NCBI GenBank assembly: GCA_021787395.1
Contig: JAJYLZ010000027.1
Location: 1-45,438 of the forward strand
Reading direction: 5' to 3'
Length of the DNA stretch: 45,438 bases
Source: Chloroflexota bacterium
Lineage (GTDB): Bacteria > Chloroflexota > Limnocylindria > Limnocylindrales > CSP1-4
This document shows positions 34,138-42,152 of the stretch, piece by piece. The translations under genes and the position numbers were made by a program. Below the pieces are notes generated by a model. It saw nothing but the letters and a program-made list of their open reading frames with translations. It was not told the origin of the DNA and made no database searches. The stretch's first letter is position 1, and the number at the start of each line of letters is the position of its first letter.

Positions 34138-34215
34138 GCGGCAAGCGCACGAGGTCCCGCGCGCCGCACACGAGGTCCGCGGCCGCAGCAGATCTGCGGC
34201 AAGCGCACGAGGTCC
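34138..34215. repeat. 20-bp perfect direct repeat with extra partial copies
   Basis: GCGGCAAGCGCACGAGGTCC occurs at 34138-34157 and 34196-34215, 58 bp apart. The inner GAGGTCC(C)GCG also occurs at 34131 and 34172. The repeats directly precede the first palindrome of locus B. Confidence 0.85.
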
Positions 34216-34228
34216 GCGGCCGCCGCGC

Positions 34229-34430
34229 ACAACCACGGGTTGTAGGAACAAGCAATCCGCCCGCCCGAGGCGGCGCGGATCCTCGCCACACAACCCGGGG
34301 TTGTGGCGAGCGCGTCGAAGAAGGGCCCTGGTGCCGGGTGCACAACCACGGGTTGTAGCCGGGGCTCGCGGCGCCGGGGATCCTGCGCGCTACCACCCCC
34401 AGTTGTGCCGGCGCGGGGACCCCCAGTTGT
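34229..34430. repeat. Cluster of palindromes, core ACAAC-N5-GTTGT (locus B)
   Basis: Strong cores lie at 34229-34243 and 34342-34356 (both ACAACCACGGGTTGT) and 34290-34304 (ACAACCCGGGGTTGT, 7-bp arms). The middle one is flanked by CTCGCCACA/TGTGGCGAG. Degenerate copies lie at 34392-34406 and 34416-34430, keeping only the AGTTGT half. Centres are 61, 52, 50 and 24 bp apart. After the third core the sequence AGCCGGGGCTCGCGGCGCC closely matches the sequence after the 6330 core in locus A. Confidence 0.85.
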
Positions 34431-34480
34431 GCCCGCGCAGGGACCTCCGTGCCCGCGCCGGGACCACCCGCCCGCGCCGG
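34405..34480. repeat. Degenerate tandem array of GTGCCCGCGCMGGGACC units, about 20-bp period
   Basis: Related units begin near 34405, 34429, 34449 and 34470. The first two carry the GTTGT half-site at their left edge; the later ones have lost it. This mirrors locus A, where half-site units run into full palindromes. Confidence 0.6.
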
Positions 34481-34681
34481 GAGCCCCGGCAGACACCTCC
34501 CCGCGGCGGGTTCGAGCCCCTGGTCGCGACCTTCGCTCGCGGTGCGGCGCAACCCGGTACCATGCCGCCCGGCGCGCCCCGCTGGACGGTGGCCCGAACC
34601 GGCGGCGCCCGCGAGCCAGGCGGCAGACACCCCGGCGAGGCACGAAGAGCCTGCCGGAATGGACGCCGCCGGGAGGACACC

Positions 34682-35752
34682 GTGGCCGAGCGTCCCCGCC
34701 GGGAGGATCAGGTCGACTTCGCCGCCGAGAACGGCTGGAACCGCGAGTACGAGGCCTTCGACGACTTCGACCTGCCCACCTACGTCGGCCTGCCGACATT
34801 CATGAAGCTCCCCTGGGTGCCCGACCCGGCCGAGCTCCGCGCCCGGAACGTGGACGTCGCCATCGTGGGCGCCCCGTTCGACGACGCGGTCAGCCACCGG
34901 CCCGGCGCCCGCTTCGGCCCGCGCGCGATCCGCGAGGCGCAGTACACGAGCGGCTCGATCCACAGCCTGCAGCTGGGCGTGGAGCCGTTCGAGGTCCTCA
35001 ACGTGGTGGACGCGGGCGACGCGAACGTCATCCCGGCCTGGACCGACCGCGCCCACGCCTTCATCTACCGCAAGGTCCGCGACGTGGCGGCCACCGGCGC
35101 GATCCCGATCGTGCTGGGCGGCGACCACTCCATCACCTGGCCGTCGGCGACGGCGGTGGCGGACGTGCGCCGCCCCGGCAGCATCGGGATCGTCCACTTC
35201 GACGCCCACGCGGACACGGCCAACGAGGACTGGGGCGTGCTCGCCGGCCACGGCACGCCGATGCGCCGCCTCATCGAATCGGGCGCCGTGAAGGGGTCGA
35301 ACTTCGTCCAGGTGGGCCTCCGCGGCTACTGGCCTCCGGTCGAGACGTTCGAGTGGATGCGCGAGCACGGCCTGCGCTGGCACCTGATGCGCGAGGTGGA
35401 GGAGCGCGGCGCCGAGGCCGTGATCGACGACGCGATCGCGGAGGCGCTCGACGGGCCGGACGCCGTCTACATCAGCGTCGATATCGACGTCATCGATCCC
35501 GGGAACGCCCCCGGCACCGGCACCCCCGAGCCTGGCGGCTTCCTGCCGCGCGAGGTGCTCCGCGCCGTCCGGCGGATCGCCTCGCAGGTCGAGATCGCGG
35601 CCATGGACATCGTCGAGGTCTCGCCGCCGTACGACCACGCGGAGGTCACCGCCATGGCGGCCAACCGGATCGCGCTCGAGTGCATCAGCGCCCTCGCGAA
35701 GAAGCGCCTCGCGGGCCATCCGGTCCGCTTCGGGGGCGCCGACCGGCGATGA
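34682..35752 (+). CDS. speB: Agmatinase/arginase (ureohydrolase) family enzyme
   Basis: 356 residues. The binuclear Mn2+ site motifs are complete: GGDHSITWPSA, VHFDAHADTAN, and SVDIDVIDPGNAPGTGTPEPGGFLPRE. The C-terminal AAMDIVEVSPPYDHAEVTAMAANRIALE is typical of the agmatinase branch. The reaction is hydrolysis of agmatine or a related guanidino compound to urea and an amine; guanidinobutyrase or formiminoglutamase activity cannot be excluded. A roughly 45-residue N-terminal extension precedes the core. The GTG at 34682 has GGGAGG about 6 nt upstream. The next gene begins 7 nt after the stop. Confidence 0.85.
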   Translation: MAERPRREDQVDFAAENGWNREYEAFDDFDLPTYVGLPTFMKLPWVPDPAELRARNVDVAIVGAPFDDAVSHRPGARFGPRAIREAQYTSGSIHSLQLGVEPFEVLNVVDAGDANVIPAWTDRAHAFIYRKVRDVAATGAIPIVLGGDHSITWPSATAVADVRRPGSIGIVHFDAHADTANEDWGVLAGHGTPMRRLIESGAVKGSNFVQVGLRGYWPPVETFEWMREHGLRWHLMREVEERGAEAVIDDAIAEALDGPDAVYISVDIDVIDPGNAPGTGTPEPGGFLPREVLRAVRRIASQVEIAAMDIVEVSPPYDHAEVTAMAANRIALECISALAKKRLAGHPVRFGGADRR

Positions 35753-35759
35753 TCCCCGC

Positions 35760-36548
35760 ATGAGCCCCCACCAGGACAGCTCGGCCGCCGCGCTCGCCCG
35801 CCTCTACGACCTCGACCTCGCGTCGGACCCCGGCGACCTCGACCTGTACCGCGCCCTCGCGGCGAGGACGCGCGGGCCGCTGCTCGAGCTGGCGGTGGGC
35901 ACGGGTCGGATCGCCGTGCCGCTCGCCGCCAGCGGCTACGAGGTGACCGGCGTGGACAACGACCCCGCCATGCTCGCCCGGGCGCGCGCGGCCGCCGACG
36001 CCATGGGCCGGGCCACGTCGCGTCGGCTGCACCTCGTCGAGGGCGACGCGCGCACGGTCCGGCTCGAGGACGCGGGCCGCTACCGGCTCGCCGCGATCCC
36101 GCTCAACTCGATCTTCCTGATGGGCGCGCGGAGCGACCAGGCAGCGGCCGTCGCCACGCTGGCGGCGCACCTCGGCCCGGGCGGCCTGGCGGTGGTCGAC
36201 GCCTGGCTCCCGGACGCCGACGACCTGGCCCGCTACGACGGGCGCGCGGTGCTGGAGTGGGTCCGCGAGGATCCCGCGACCGGCCAGACCGTGACCAAGA
36301 CGGGCGCCGCGGAGTACGACGCCGCCACGAGCGTCGTCCGGCTGACGACCATCTTCGAGAGCGGCCTGCAGGGGGAGCCGCCGGCCCGCTGGGTGCGGAC
36401 CGACCGGCTCCGGCTGGTCGGTCCGGACGAGCTGGTGTCGCTCGCGGAGAGCGCGGGGCTGGTCGTGGAGGAGCTCGCCGGCGGCTACGGCCTCGAGCCG
36501 CTCGGGCCCGGCGCCGAGCGCGTCGTGCTGATCGCCCGCCGGCCCTGA
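35760..36548 (+). CDS. Class I SAM-dependent methyltransferase
   Basis: 262 residues. Motif I is LLELAVGTGRIAVPLAASGYEVTGVDND, followed by HLVEGDARTVRL (motif II) and AAIPLNSIFLMGA where the post-II motif is expected. This is the general Methyltransf_25-like Rossmann fold that binds SAM. The C-terminal half is beta-rich and may bind substrate. It starts 7 nt after the agmatinase-family stop, suggesting co-transcription, but no shared pathway is evident. The acceptor is unknown. Confidence 0.82.
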   Translation: MSPHQDSSAAALARLYDLDLASDPGDLDLYRALAARTRGPLLELAVGTGRIAVPLAASGYEVTGVDNDPAMLARARAAADAMGRATSRRLHLVEGDARTVRLEDAGRYRLAAIPLNSIFLMGARSDQAAAVATLAAHLGPGGLAVVDAWLPDADDLARYDGRAVLEWVREDPATGQTVTKTGAAEYDAATSVVRLTTIFESGLQGEPPARWVRTDRLRLVGPDELVSLAESAGLVVEELAGGYGLEPLGPGAERVVLIARRP

Positions 36549-36613
36549 CGGGGCCCGTTCGGAGCCACCGCCGACCGGGACCATCGGGGGCATGTCGCGG
36601 GGGGCCTGCGTGG

Positions 36614-36619
36614 TATCGT
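36614..36619 (+). promoter_or_regulatory. Candidate -10 box before the CpaE-like gene
   Basis: TATCGT in GGTATCGT ends 7 nt before the ATG at 36627. No good Shine-Dalgarno sequence is seen, so a leaderless mRNA is plausible. No -35 box was found. Confidence 0.4.
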
Positions 36620-36626
36620 CGAGGCG

Positions 36627-37766
36627 ATGCCTGACCAGATCCGCCTGCTCGTCGTGGAGGACGTCCCCCAGGTCGCGCAGTACATCCGCGGCCTGCTCAA
36701 CTCGCAGACGGCGATCAAGCTCCTCGACGTCGTGAGCGACGGCACGAAGGTGATCGGGCTCGCCCAGGAGCTGCGGCCGGACGTCATCCTGGTCGACGCG
36801 CTGCTGCAGGGCCGGATCAAGGGGATGCAGCTGGTGGCGAAGCTGCACGAGAGCGGCATCTCGGTGCCGGTCATCGTGCTGACAGTCCCCCAGCACCCCG
36901 TCCAGCCCAACCCGGCCACTGGCATCCACTCCGTCCTGCCCATGCCGTTCACCGGCTACGAGCTGGTGACCCGCGTCCAGCAGGCCCGGCAGGTCGCCGC
37001 CGAGGCCGAGGCGCAGGGCGGCGCCCGGATGGTCACCGTGTTCGCCCCCAAGGGCGGGGTCGGCAAGACCACGATCGCGTTCAACCTGGCGGTCGCCATC
37101 GGGCAGTCCGGCCTGCGGACTGTGCTGATCGACGGCAGCCTGCAGTTCGGTGACATGCGGGCCCTGCTCAAGGTGCCCATGGACGCGCCCTCGCTGCTGG
37201 ACCTGCCCACCGACCGGATCCAGGAGTCGGACCTCGAGGACGTGCTGTGGCGCGATCCGTCGGGGATCGACATCCTGCTCGCCCCGCCCCGCGTGGAGCT
37301 GGCGGAGATGGTCACGGTGCGCGACCTCGAGAAGACCCTCTCGCTGCTGCGCCGGGTCTACCAGGTGGTCATCGTGGACACGCCCGCCGTCGTCAACGAC
37401 GTCAACCTCGCGTTCCTCGACGCCTCGGACACCATCCTCGAGGTGGTCACCTGGGACTCCACGACCATCCACAGCACGATGGTCATGGCCGACGCCTTCC
37501 GGGCGATCGGCTACCCGCCCGGCAAGATCCGATACCTGGTGAACCGCAGCGACTCGACCGGCGGGTTCGACCCCGGCGTCCTCGCCAACGCGCTGGGGCG
37601 CACGCCGGAGCATGCGATCTCGTCCGGCGGCGCCCTGGTCGTCCGCACCAACAACGAGGGCATCCCGTTCGTCCTCGCCGACCCGAGCGCGCAGATCAGC
37701 CGGGATGTGTTCGACATCGCCTCGGAGCTGATCGGCGGCCCGGTCGCGGCAGCGGTCCGACGGTAG
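36627..37766 (+). CDS. CpaE-like protein: receiver domain plus MinD/ParA-type ATPase
   Basis: 379 residues. Residues 1-125 form a CheY-like receiver: acidic pair E11/D12, phospho-acceptor D57 in VILVDALLQG and T86 in VIVLTVPQH, but the usual Lys before Pro-Phe is Met (LPMPF, about residue 106). Residues 135-379 form a deviant Walker A ATPase (KGGVGKTTIAFNLA, VLIDGSLQFGD, VVIVDTPAVVNDVNL). CpaE/TadZ proteins place pilus machinery at the cell pole, but no tad/cpa genes lie in this window. The murI gene follows after 7 bp. Confidence 0.9.
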   Translation: MPDQIRLLVVEDVPQVAQYIRGLLNSQTAIKLLDVVSDGTKVIGLAQELRPDVILVDALLQGRIKGMQLVAKLHESGISVPVIVLTVPQHPVQPNPATGIHSVLPMPFTGYELVTRVQQARQVAAEAEAQGGARMVTVFAPKGGVGKTTIAFNLAVAIGQSGLRTVLIDGSLQFGDMRALLKVPMDAPSLLDLPTDRIQESDLEDVLWRDPSGIDILLAPPRVELAEMVTVRDLEKTLSLLRRVYQVVIVDTPAVVNDVNLAFLDASDTILEVVTWDSTTIHSTMVMADAFRAIGYPPGKIRYLVNRSDSTGGFDPGVLANALGRTPEHAISSGGALVVRTNNEGIPFVLADPSAQISRDVFDIASELIGGPVAAAVRR

Positions 37767-37773
37767 GAGCCGC

Positions 37774-38694
37774 GTGTCCGACCCCCGGCCCATCGGCGTC
37801 TTCGATTCGGGCGTCGGCGGCCTGACCGTCCTGCGGGAGGTCCTCCGCAGGTCCCCGTACGAGTCCACGATCTACCTCGGCGACAACCTCCGGGCGCCGT
37901 ACGGCACGCGCTCGGACGACGAGGTGCTGCGCTTCTCGGCACAGGCGCTCGACGAGCTGGCCAGGCGCGACGTCAAGGCGATCGTGGTGGCGTGCAACAC
38001 CTCGACCGCCGTCGCGCTGCGGGCGCTCCGCGCACGCTACGACCTGCCTGTCCTGGGCGTGGTCCGGCCGGGCGCGGCGGCGGCCGCCCTGGCGACCCGC
38101 AACCGGCGTGTCGGCGTGATCGCCACCCCGGCCACGGTGCGCTCCCACGCGTACTTCAACGCGATCAAGGACGAGAACCCCGCCGTCGAGGTCTACGAGC
38201 ACGCGACGCCCAGGTTCGTCCCGATGGTCGAGGCCGGCGTCCTCGGCGGCGAGGAGCTCGAGGCGGTCGTGGCCGAGGAGCTGCGGCCCCTGCTGGGCGA
38301 GCGCGACGGCGCCGGCGAGTTCGTGTTCCCGCGCCCGCCGTCGGCCAAGATCGACACCCTCCTGCTGGGCTGCACCCACTACCCGCTGCTGCGCCCGGTG
38401 CTCGCGGCGGCGGTCGGCGACCGGGTGGCCATCGTCGATTCGGCCACCGCCACCGCGGCCACGCTCGCCGAGCTGCTGTCGGTGAACGGGCTCGAGGCGC
38501 CGGGGACGACGCGGGGCACGGCGGCCGACCCCGGCAAGGCGGGGCACTCGCGCCCGGCCGAGAGCTTCGGCGCCCCGCCGACGCACGTCCAGCTCACCAC
38601 CGGCGACGTGCGGCGGTTCACCTCGATCGCCGCGCGGATGTTCGGGGAGGACTTCCCCGACGTCGTCGGGATCGAGCTGGCGGACGGCGGATGA
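37774..38694 (+). CDS. murI: Glutamate racemase
   Basis: 306 residues. The two catalytic cysteines are in VVACNTSTAV and LLLGCTHYPLL, with GVFDSGVGGLTV at the N-terminus and YLGDNLRAPYG following. It makes D-glutamate for peptidoglycan. An insertion of roughly 30 residues near the C-terminus (APGTTRGTAADPGKAGHSRP) is not usual and looks like a flexible loop. AGGAG lies about 5 nt before the GTG start. The next gene overlaps it by ATGA. Confidence 0.94.
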   Translation: MSDPRPIGVFDSGVGGLTVLREVLRRSPYESTIYLGDNLRAPYGTRSDDEVLRFSAQALDELARRDVKAIVVACNTSTAVALRALRARYDLPVLGVVRPGAAAAALATRNRRVGVIATPATVRSHAYFNAIKDENPAVEVYEHATPRFVPMVEAGVLGGEELEAVVAEELRPLLGERDGAGEFVFPRPPSAKIDTLLLGCTHYPLLRPVLAAAVGDRVAIVDSATATAATLAELLSVNGLEAPGTTRGTAADPGKAGHSRPAESFGAPPTHVQLTTGDVRRFTSIAARMFGEDFPDVVGIELADGG

Positions 38695-39929
38695 GTCCGG
38701 CGAGCCGGCGAGGGGACGGCCGAACGGGCAGCGGACGGAGCTCGCGCGTGTGGCCCGCCGGGTTCGCGGTGGGCCTCGTGGTCGGAGCCGCGCTCACGGT
38801 CGCCGAGCGCCGGATCGAGCGGCACGCACGCGCCGCTGGCCTGGTCGACTGGGAGCGCGTGGAGCGCGTGGCGGCCGGACGGCTGCGGCGGGCCCCGGGC
38901 GCGCTCGAGCCGTGGGAGATCCGAGCCGCCGAGCCGTCCTACACCGCCGCCATGGCCAGGGTGGTGCCCGCGCTGGAGGCGCACCTGGGCACCCGGCTGC
39001 CGGGCGTGGTGGACCGCGTGGCGGTCGTGGACCGGGGCGCCTGGGTGGCGGCGAACACCTCAGCGTTCGCGGCGCTCATGGGGCGTCTCGAGGTGGGCCT
39101 CCTCGACCAGCTCCTGCCCCCCGGGGCCGGCATCACCAGGGCGGCCATGACCCTCGCCAACCGGTGGGTCACGACCACGCAGATGGGCGTGCTGCTCGGC
39201 TTCATGGGCCAGCGCGTCCTGGGGCAGTACGACCTCGCCCTGATCTCGGCCGAGGCCGACCCGGGCAGGCTGCTGTTCGTCGAGGAGAACATCCGGTCGG
39301 CCGCGCGGGCGATGGACGTGCCCCTCGAGCCGTTCCGGACCTGGATCGCCCTGCACGAGACGACGCACGCGTACGAGTTCGAGGCGCACCCCTGGCTGCG
39401 ACCGTACCTCGCCGCTCGCCTGGAGCGCCAGGTGTCGATGATCTCGGAGGGCACCGCCGAGCTCGGCCGGGACGCCATCCGCCAGATCGGCGCCTCGCTG
39501 CGCGGGGAGGGCCGCCGCGACGACCAGCACTGGCTGGAGCGGCTGATGACCGACGAGCAGCGGGAGCTGTTCCGCGAGACGCAGGCGGTGATGAGCCTGC
39601 TCGAGGGGTTCGGCGACCACGTGATGGACGCGGTGGGCCGCGACCTGGTGCCGGGGCACGCGCGGATCTCGGCCCGGTTCCACGGCCGCCGCGAGAACCG
39701 CACCCCGTTCGAGCGGGCCATGCTCCGGATCACCGGGATGGACCTCAAGATGGAGCAGTACCGTAGGGGCGAGGCGTTCGTGGCCGCGATCGAGGAGCGC
39801 GGCGGCCAGGCAGCGCTGCGCCGGCTCTGGGAGGGGCCGGAGACGCTGCCGACCGCGGCCGAGATCGACGACCCGGCGGCCTGGGTCCGCCGCACGGGCC
39901 TCGGGGAGAGCAGAGGAGGGATCGCGTGA
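38691..39929 (+). CDS. Zinc-dependent metalloprotease-like protein (DUF2342 family)
   Basis: 412 residues. One N-terminal transmembrane helix (about 20-40) precedes a helical domain with the zinc motif HETTHAYEFE (HExxH plus downstream Glu) at about 223-232 and SMISEGTAELG further on. The family is known from actinobacteria and Chloroflexota, where it is sometimes labelled F420-biosynthesis-associated; no F420 biosynthesis genes are visible here. Substrate unknown. It overlaps murI (ATGA) and its TGA overlaps the dehydrogenase start (GTGA), so the three genes are translationally coupled. Confidence 0.85.
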   Translation: MSPASRRGDGRTGSGRSSRVWPAGFAVGLVVGAALTVAERRIERHARAAGLVDWERVERVAAGRLRRAPGALEPWEIRAAEPSYTAAMARVVPALEAHLGTRLPGVVDRVAVVDRGAWVAANTSAFAALMGRLEVGLLDQLLPPGAGITRAAMTLANRWVTTTQMGVLLGFMGQRVLGQYDLALISAEADPGRLLFVEENIRSAARAMDVPLEPFRTWIALHETTHAYEFEAHPWLRPYLAARLERQVSMISEGTAELGRDAIRQIGASLRGEGRRDDQHWLERLMTDEQRELFRETQAVMSLLEGFGDHVMDAVGRDLVPGHARISARFHGRRENRTPFERAMLRITGMDLKMEQYRRGEAFVAAIEERGGQAALRRLWEGPETLPTAAEIDDPAAWVRRTGLGESRGGIA

Positions 39930-40990
39930 CCGACGCAGCCGCTCGCGCGCCGGGGCCCGGTTCGGGGCCCGGGGGCGCCCCGCCGGCGATCGCGCTCACC
40001 CCGATCCTGGCGGCGCGCTACCGGACGAGGGACCTCGACGCGATCCGCGCCGCCGCCCCCGGCGCCCGCCTGGTGACGATCGGGTTCGACGGGCACCCCG
40101 ACGGGCCGCTCGACGATGTCGAGATCATGCTCCGGGGGCGGCTGCCGGCCGAGATCTTCGACCGGATCCTGGCCCGCGCCCCCGCGCTCCGCTGGGTCCA
40201 CTCGGCGACGGCGGGCGTGGAGCGCGTGCTGACGCCCGCGTCGCGCGCCCGCGGCCTGGTGATCACCAATGCGCGGGGCGTGTTCAGCCGGCCGATCGCC
40301 GAGTACGTGATGCTCATGATCCTGTCCTCGGCGCGACGCCTGCCGGAGCTGCTGGAGCTCCAGGCCGAGCGCACCTGGCAGCCGCTCGAGGCACGGGAGC
40401 TGCGCGACGTGACGGTCGGCATCGTCGGCCTCGGGTCCATCGGCCGTGCGGTCGGGGCGCTGGCCACGGCCTTCGGGTGTCGGGTGATGGCCACCCGCCG
40501 CCGCCCCGAGTCCGGCGCGGAGGGACACAACGGCGCCGGCGACGAGCCGTTCCTAGGCACCGTCATGCTCGACCGGGTCCTGCCCCCGGAGCAGCTCCCC
40601 GAGCTCCTGGCCGAGTGCGACTTCGTGGTGCTCGCGGCGCCGCTCACCGACGACACGCGCGGGCTCATCTCGGACGAGGCCATCGCGCGGATGAAGCCCG
40701 GCGCCTGGGTCATCAACGTGGCCCGCGGGGAACTGGTGGACGAGCGCGCCCTGACCCGCGCCCTGCGCGAGGGACGGCTGGGCGGCGCGGTGCTCGACAC
40801 CTTCCTCGAGGAGCCGCTGCCGTCCGCCTCGCCGCTCTACGACGTGCCGAACCTGATCATCACGCCCCACACTGCGTGGTCCTCGGCGCGCGTCCTGGAC
40901 CGCTCGGTGGACCTGTTCTGCGAGAACCTGCGCCGGTACGCCGACGGCCGGCCCCTGGTGAACGTCGTCGACCCGTCGGCGGGGTACTGA
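39926..40990 (+). CDS. D-isomer-specific 2-hydroxyacid dehydrogenase
   Basis: 354 residues. The NAD(P)-binding motif is VGIVGLGSIGRAVGALA; catalytic residues are Arg in NVARGELVDE, Glu in the DTFLEEPLP segment and His in ITPHTAWSS. The N-terminal domain is divergent, so the substrate (glyoxylate, hydroxypyruvate or other) cannot be stated. AGGAGGG lies about 5 nt upstream of the GTG start, which overlaps the DUF2342 stop. It lacks an ACT domain, unlike the serA of this window. Confidence 0.88.
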   Translation: MTDAAARAPGPGSGPGGAPPAIALTPILAARYRTRDLDAIRAAAPGARLVTIGFDGHPDGPLDDVEIMLRGRLPAEIFDRILARAPALRWVHSATAGVERVLTPASRARGLVITNARGVFSRPIAEYVMLMILSSARRLPELLELQAERTWQPLEARELRDVTVGIVGLGSIGRAVGALATAFGCRVMATRRRPESGAEGHNGAGDEPFLGTVMLDRVLPPEQLPELLAECDFVVLAAPLTDDTRGLISDEAIARMKPGAWVINVARGELVDERALTRALREGRLGGAVLDTFLEEPLPSASPLYDVPNLIITPHTAWSSARVLDRSVDLFCENLRRYADGRPLVNVVDPSAGY

Positions 40991-41025
40991 GCGCTTTGGC
41001 AGGCGGCGTCGGCCCCGGCGCCGGG

Positions 41026-41031
41026 TAGCAT
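41026..41031 (+). promoter_or_regulatory. Candidate -10 box before the YchF-like gene
   Basis: TAGCAT in GGGTAGCAT ends 6 nt before the ATG at 41038, with no Shine-Dalgarno sequence. TTGGCA at 40996-41001 resembles a -35 box but is 24 bp away, too far for a standard promoter. Confidence 0.35.
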
Positions 41032-41037
41032 CAGCGC

Positions 41038-42141
41038 ATGCAGATCGCCATCGTCGGGCTTGCCGGGTGCGGCAAGACCACCGTGTTCAACACGCTCACC
41101 CGCGGCCACGCCGAGACCGGCGGCTACGGCGGCGTCGCGCTCAACGTGGGTGTGGTCAAGGTGCCCGACCCGAGGCTCGACCGACTGGCGGAGCTGTTCC
41201 ACCCCAAGAAGATCGTCCACGCGGACGTCACCTACATCGACCTGCCCGCGCCGCCGGAGTCCCACGAGGGGCACGTCGGCACCGAGGAGCTGCCGGCCGA
41301 GCACCTCGCCCGCCTGCGCGACGCCGACGCGCTGCTGCACGTGGTCCGCGCCTGGGACGACCCGCACCACCCCCACCCGTCGGGGTCGGTGGACCCGACG
41401 CGCGACCTCGAGCAGCTCGACCTCGAGTTCACGCTCGCCGACCTCGCCCAGGTGGACCGCCGGCTGGAGCGCCTCAAGGCCAGCGGGCGCCACGGCACGC
41501 CGGCCGAGCGCGAGGCGAACGAGCGCGAGGAGGCGATCCTGGCCCGGTTGAAGCCCGCCCTCGAGGCCGGCCGCCCGATCCGCGACGAGGCGCTCGACGA
41601 GGACGAGGAGAAGGTCCTCCGCGGCTTCCGGTTCCTGACCCAGAAGCCGGTCCTGGTGCTGCTCAACGTCGGCGAGGGCGACCTGGAGAAGGCGCCCGCG
41701 CTGATCGAGCGGATCGCCGCCGGCTACCAGCACCGGCATGCGCTGGTGGACTCGCTCTCCGCCCGGATCGAGATGGAGCTCGGCGAGCTGGAGCCGGACG
41801 AGGCGGCCGTGTTCATGGCCGAGCTGGGGCTGCACGAGTCGAGCCTGGACCGCGTCATCGCGCTCTCGTACCGGCTGGTCGGCCTGATCTCGTTCCTGAC
41901 CGCGGGCCCGGACGAGGTGCGCGCCTGGCCGATCCCCGAGGGCTCGAGCGCGGTGGACGCCGCCGGAGCCATCCACACCGACCTCGCACGAGGCTTCATC
42001 CGGGCCGAGACGATCGCCTACGAGGACCTGCTCGCGATCGGGTCGATGGCCGAGGCCAAGAAGCACGGCAAGGTGCGCTCCGAGGGCAAGACCTACCGCG
42101 TCCGCGACGGGGACGTCATCGAGATCCTGTTCAGCAAGTAG
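41038..42141 (+). CDS. Divergent YchF-family GTPase/ATPase (DUF933/TGS C-terminus)
   Basis: 367 residues, aligned over its whole length with YchF. The P-loop is GLAGCGKTT instead of the usual GLPNVGKST; the G3 region reads TYIDLPAPPES, lacking the DxxG glycine; the G4 region LVLLNVGEGD keeps the NxxE form typical of YchF. The C-terminal domain is well conserved (FMAELGLHESSLDRVI, TAGPDEVRAWPIPEG, GFIRAETIAYEDLL, GKVRSEGKTYRVRDGDVIEILF). YchF proteins bind ribosomes and hydrolyse ATP in stress responses. The altered switch region suggests a specialised paralogue. Confidence 0.85.
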   Translation: MQIAIVGLAGCGKTTVFNTLTRGHAETGGYGGVALNVGVVKVPDPRLDRLAELFHPKKIVHADVTYIDLPAPPESHEGHVGTEELPAEHLARLRDADALLHVVRAWDDPHHPHPSGSVDPTRDLEQLDLEFTLADLAQVDRRLERLKASGRHGTPAEREANEREEAILARLKPALEAGRPIRDEALDEDEEKVLRGFRFLTQKPVLVLLNVGEGDLEKAPALIERIAAGYQHRHALVDSLSARIEMELGELEPDEAAVFMAELGLHESSLDRVIALSYRLVGLISFLTAGPDEVRAWPIPEGSSAVDAAGAIHTDLARGFIRAETIAYEDLLAIGSMAEAKKHGKVRSEGKTYRVRDGDVIEILFSK

Positions 42142-42152
42142 GGGGCGGCTCG

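Larger units (their letters stand above)
34108..34681. other. Second gene-free region with palindromes and direct repeats
   Basis: There is no credible gene in these 574 bp. It holds, in order, GAGGTCCGCG direct repeats, three strong and two weak palindromes of the ACAAC-N5-GTTGT family, a tandem array of GCCCGCGCMGGGACC units, and about 190 bp with no clear structure leading to the ribosome binding site GGGAGG at about 34670. The promoter of the agmatinase-family gene must lie here; TACCAT at 34558 is a weak -10 candidate. Confidence 0.8.

Noticed and set aside
40996-41031. TTGGCA and TAGCAT as a full promoter for the YchF-like gene
   Set aside because: The 24-bp spacer is too long for a standard promoter; only the -10 candidate is kept.
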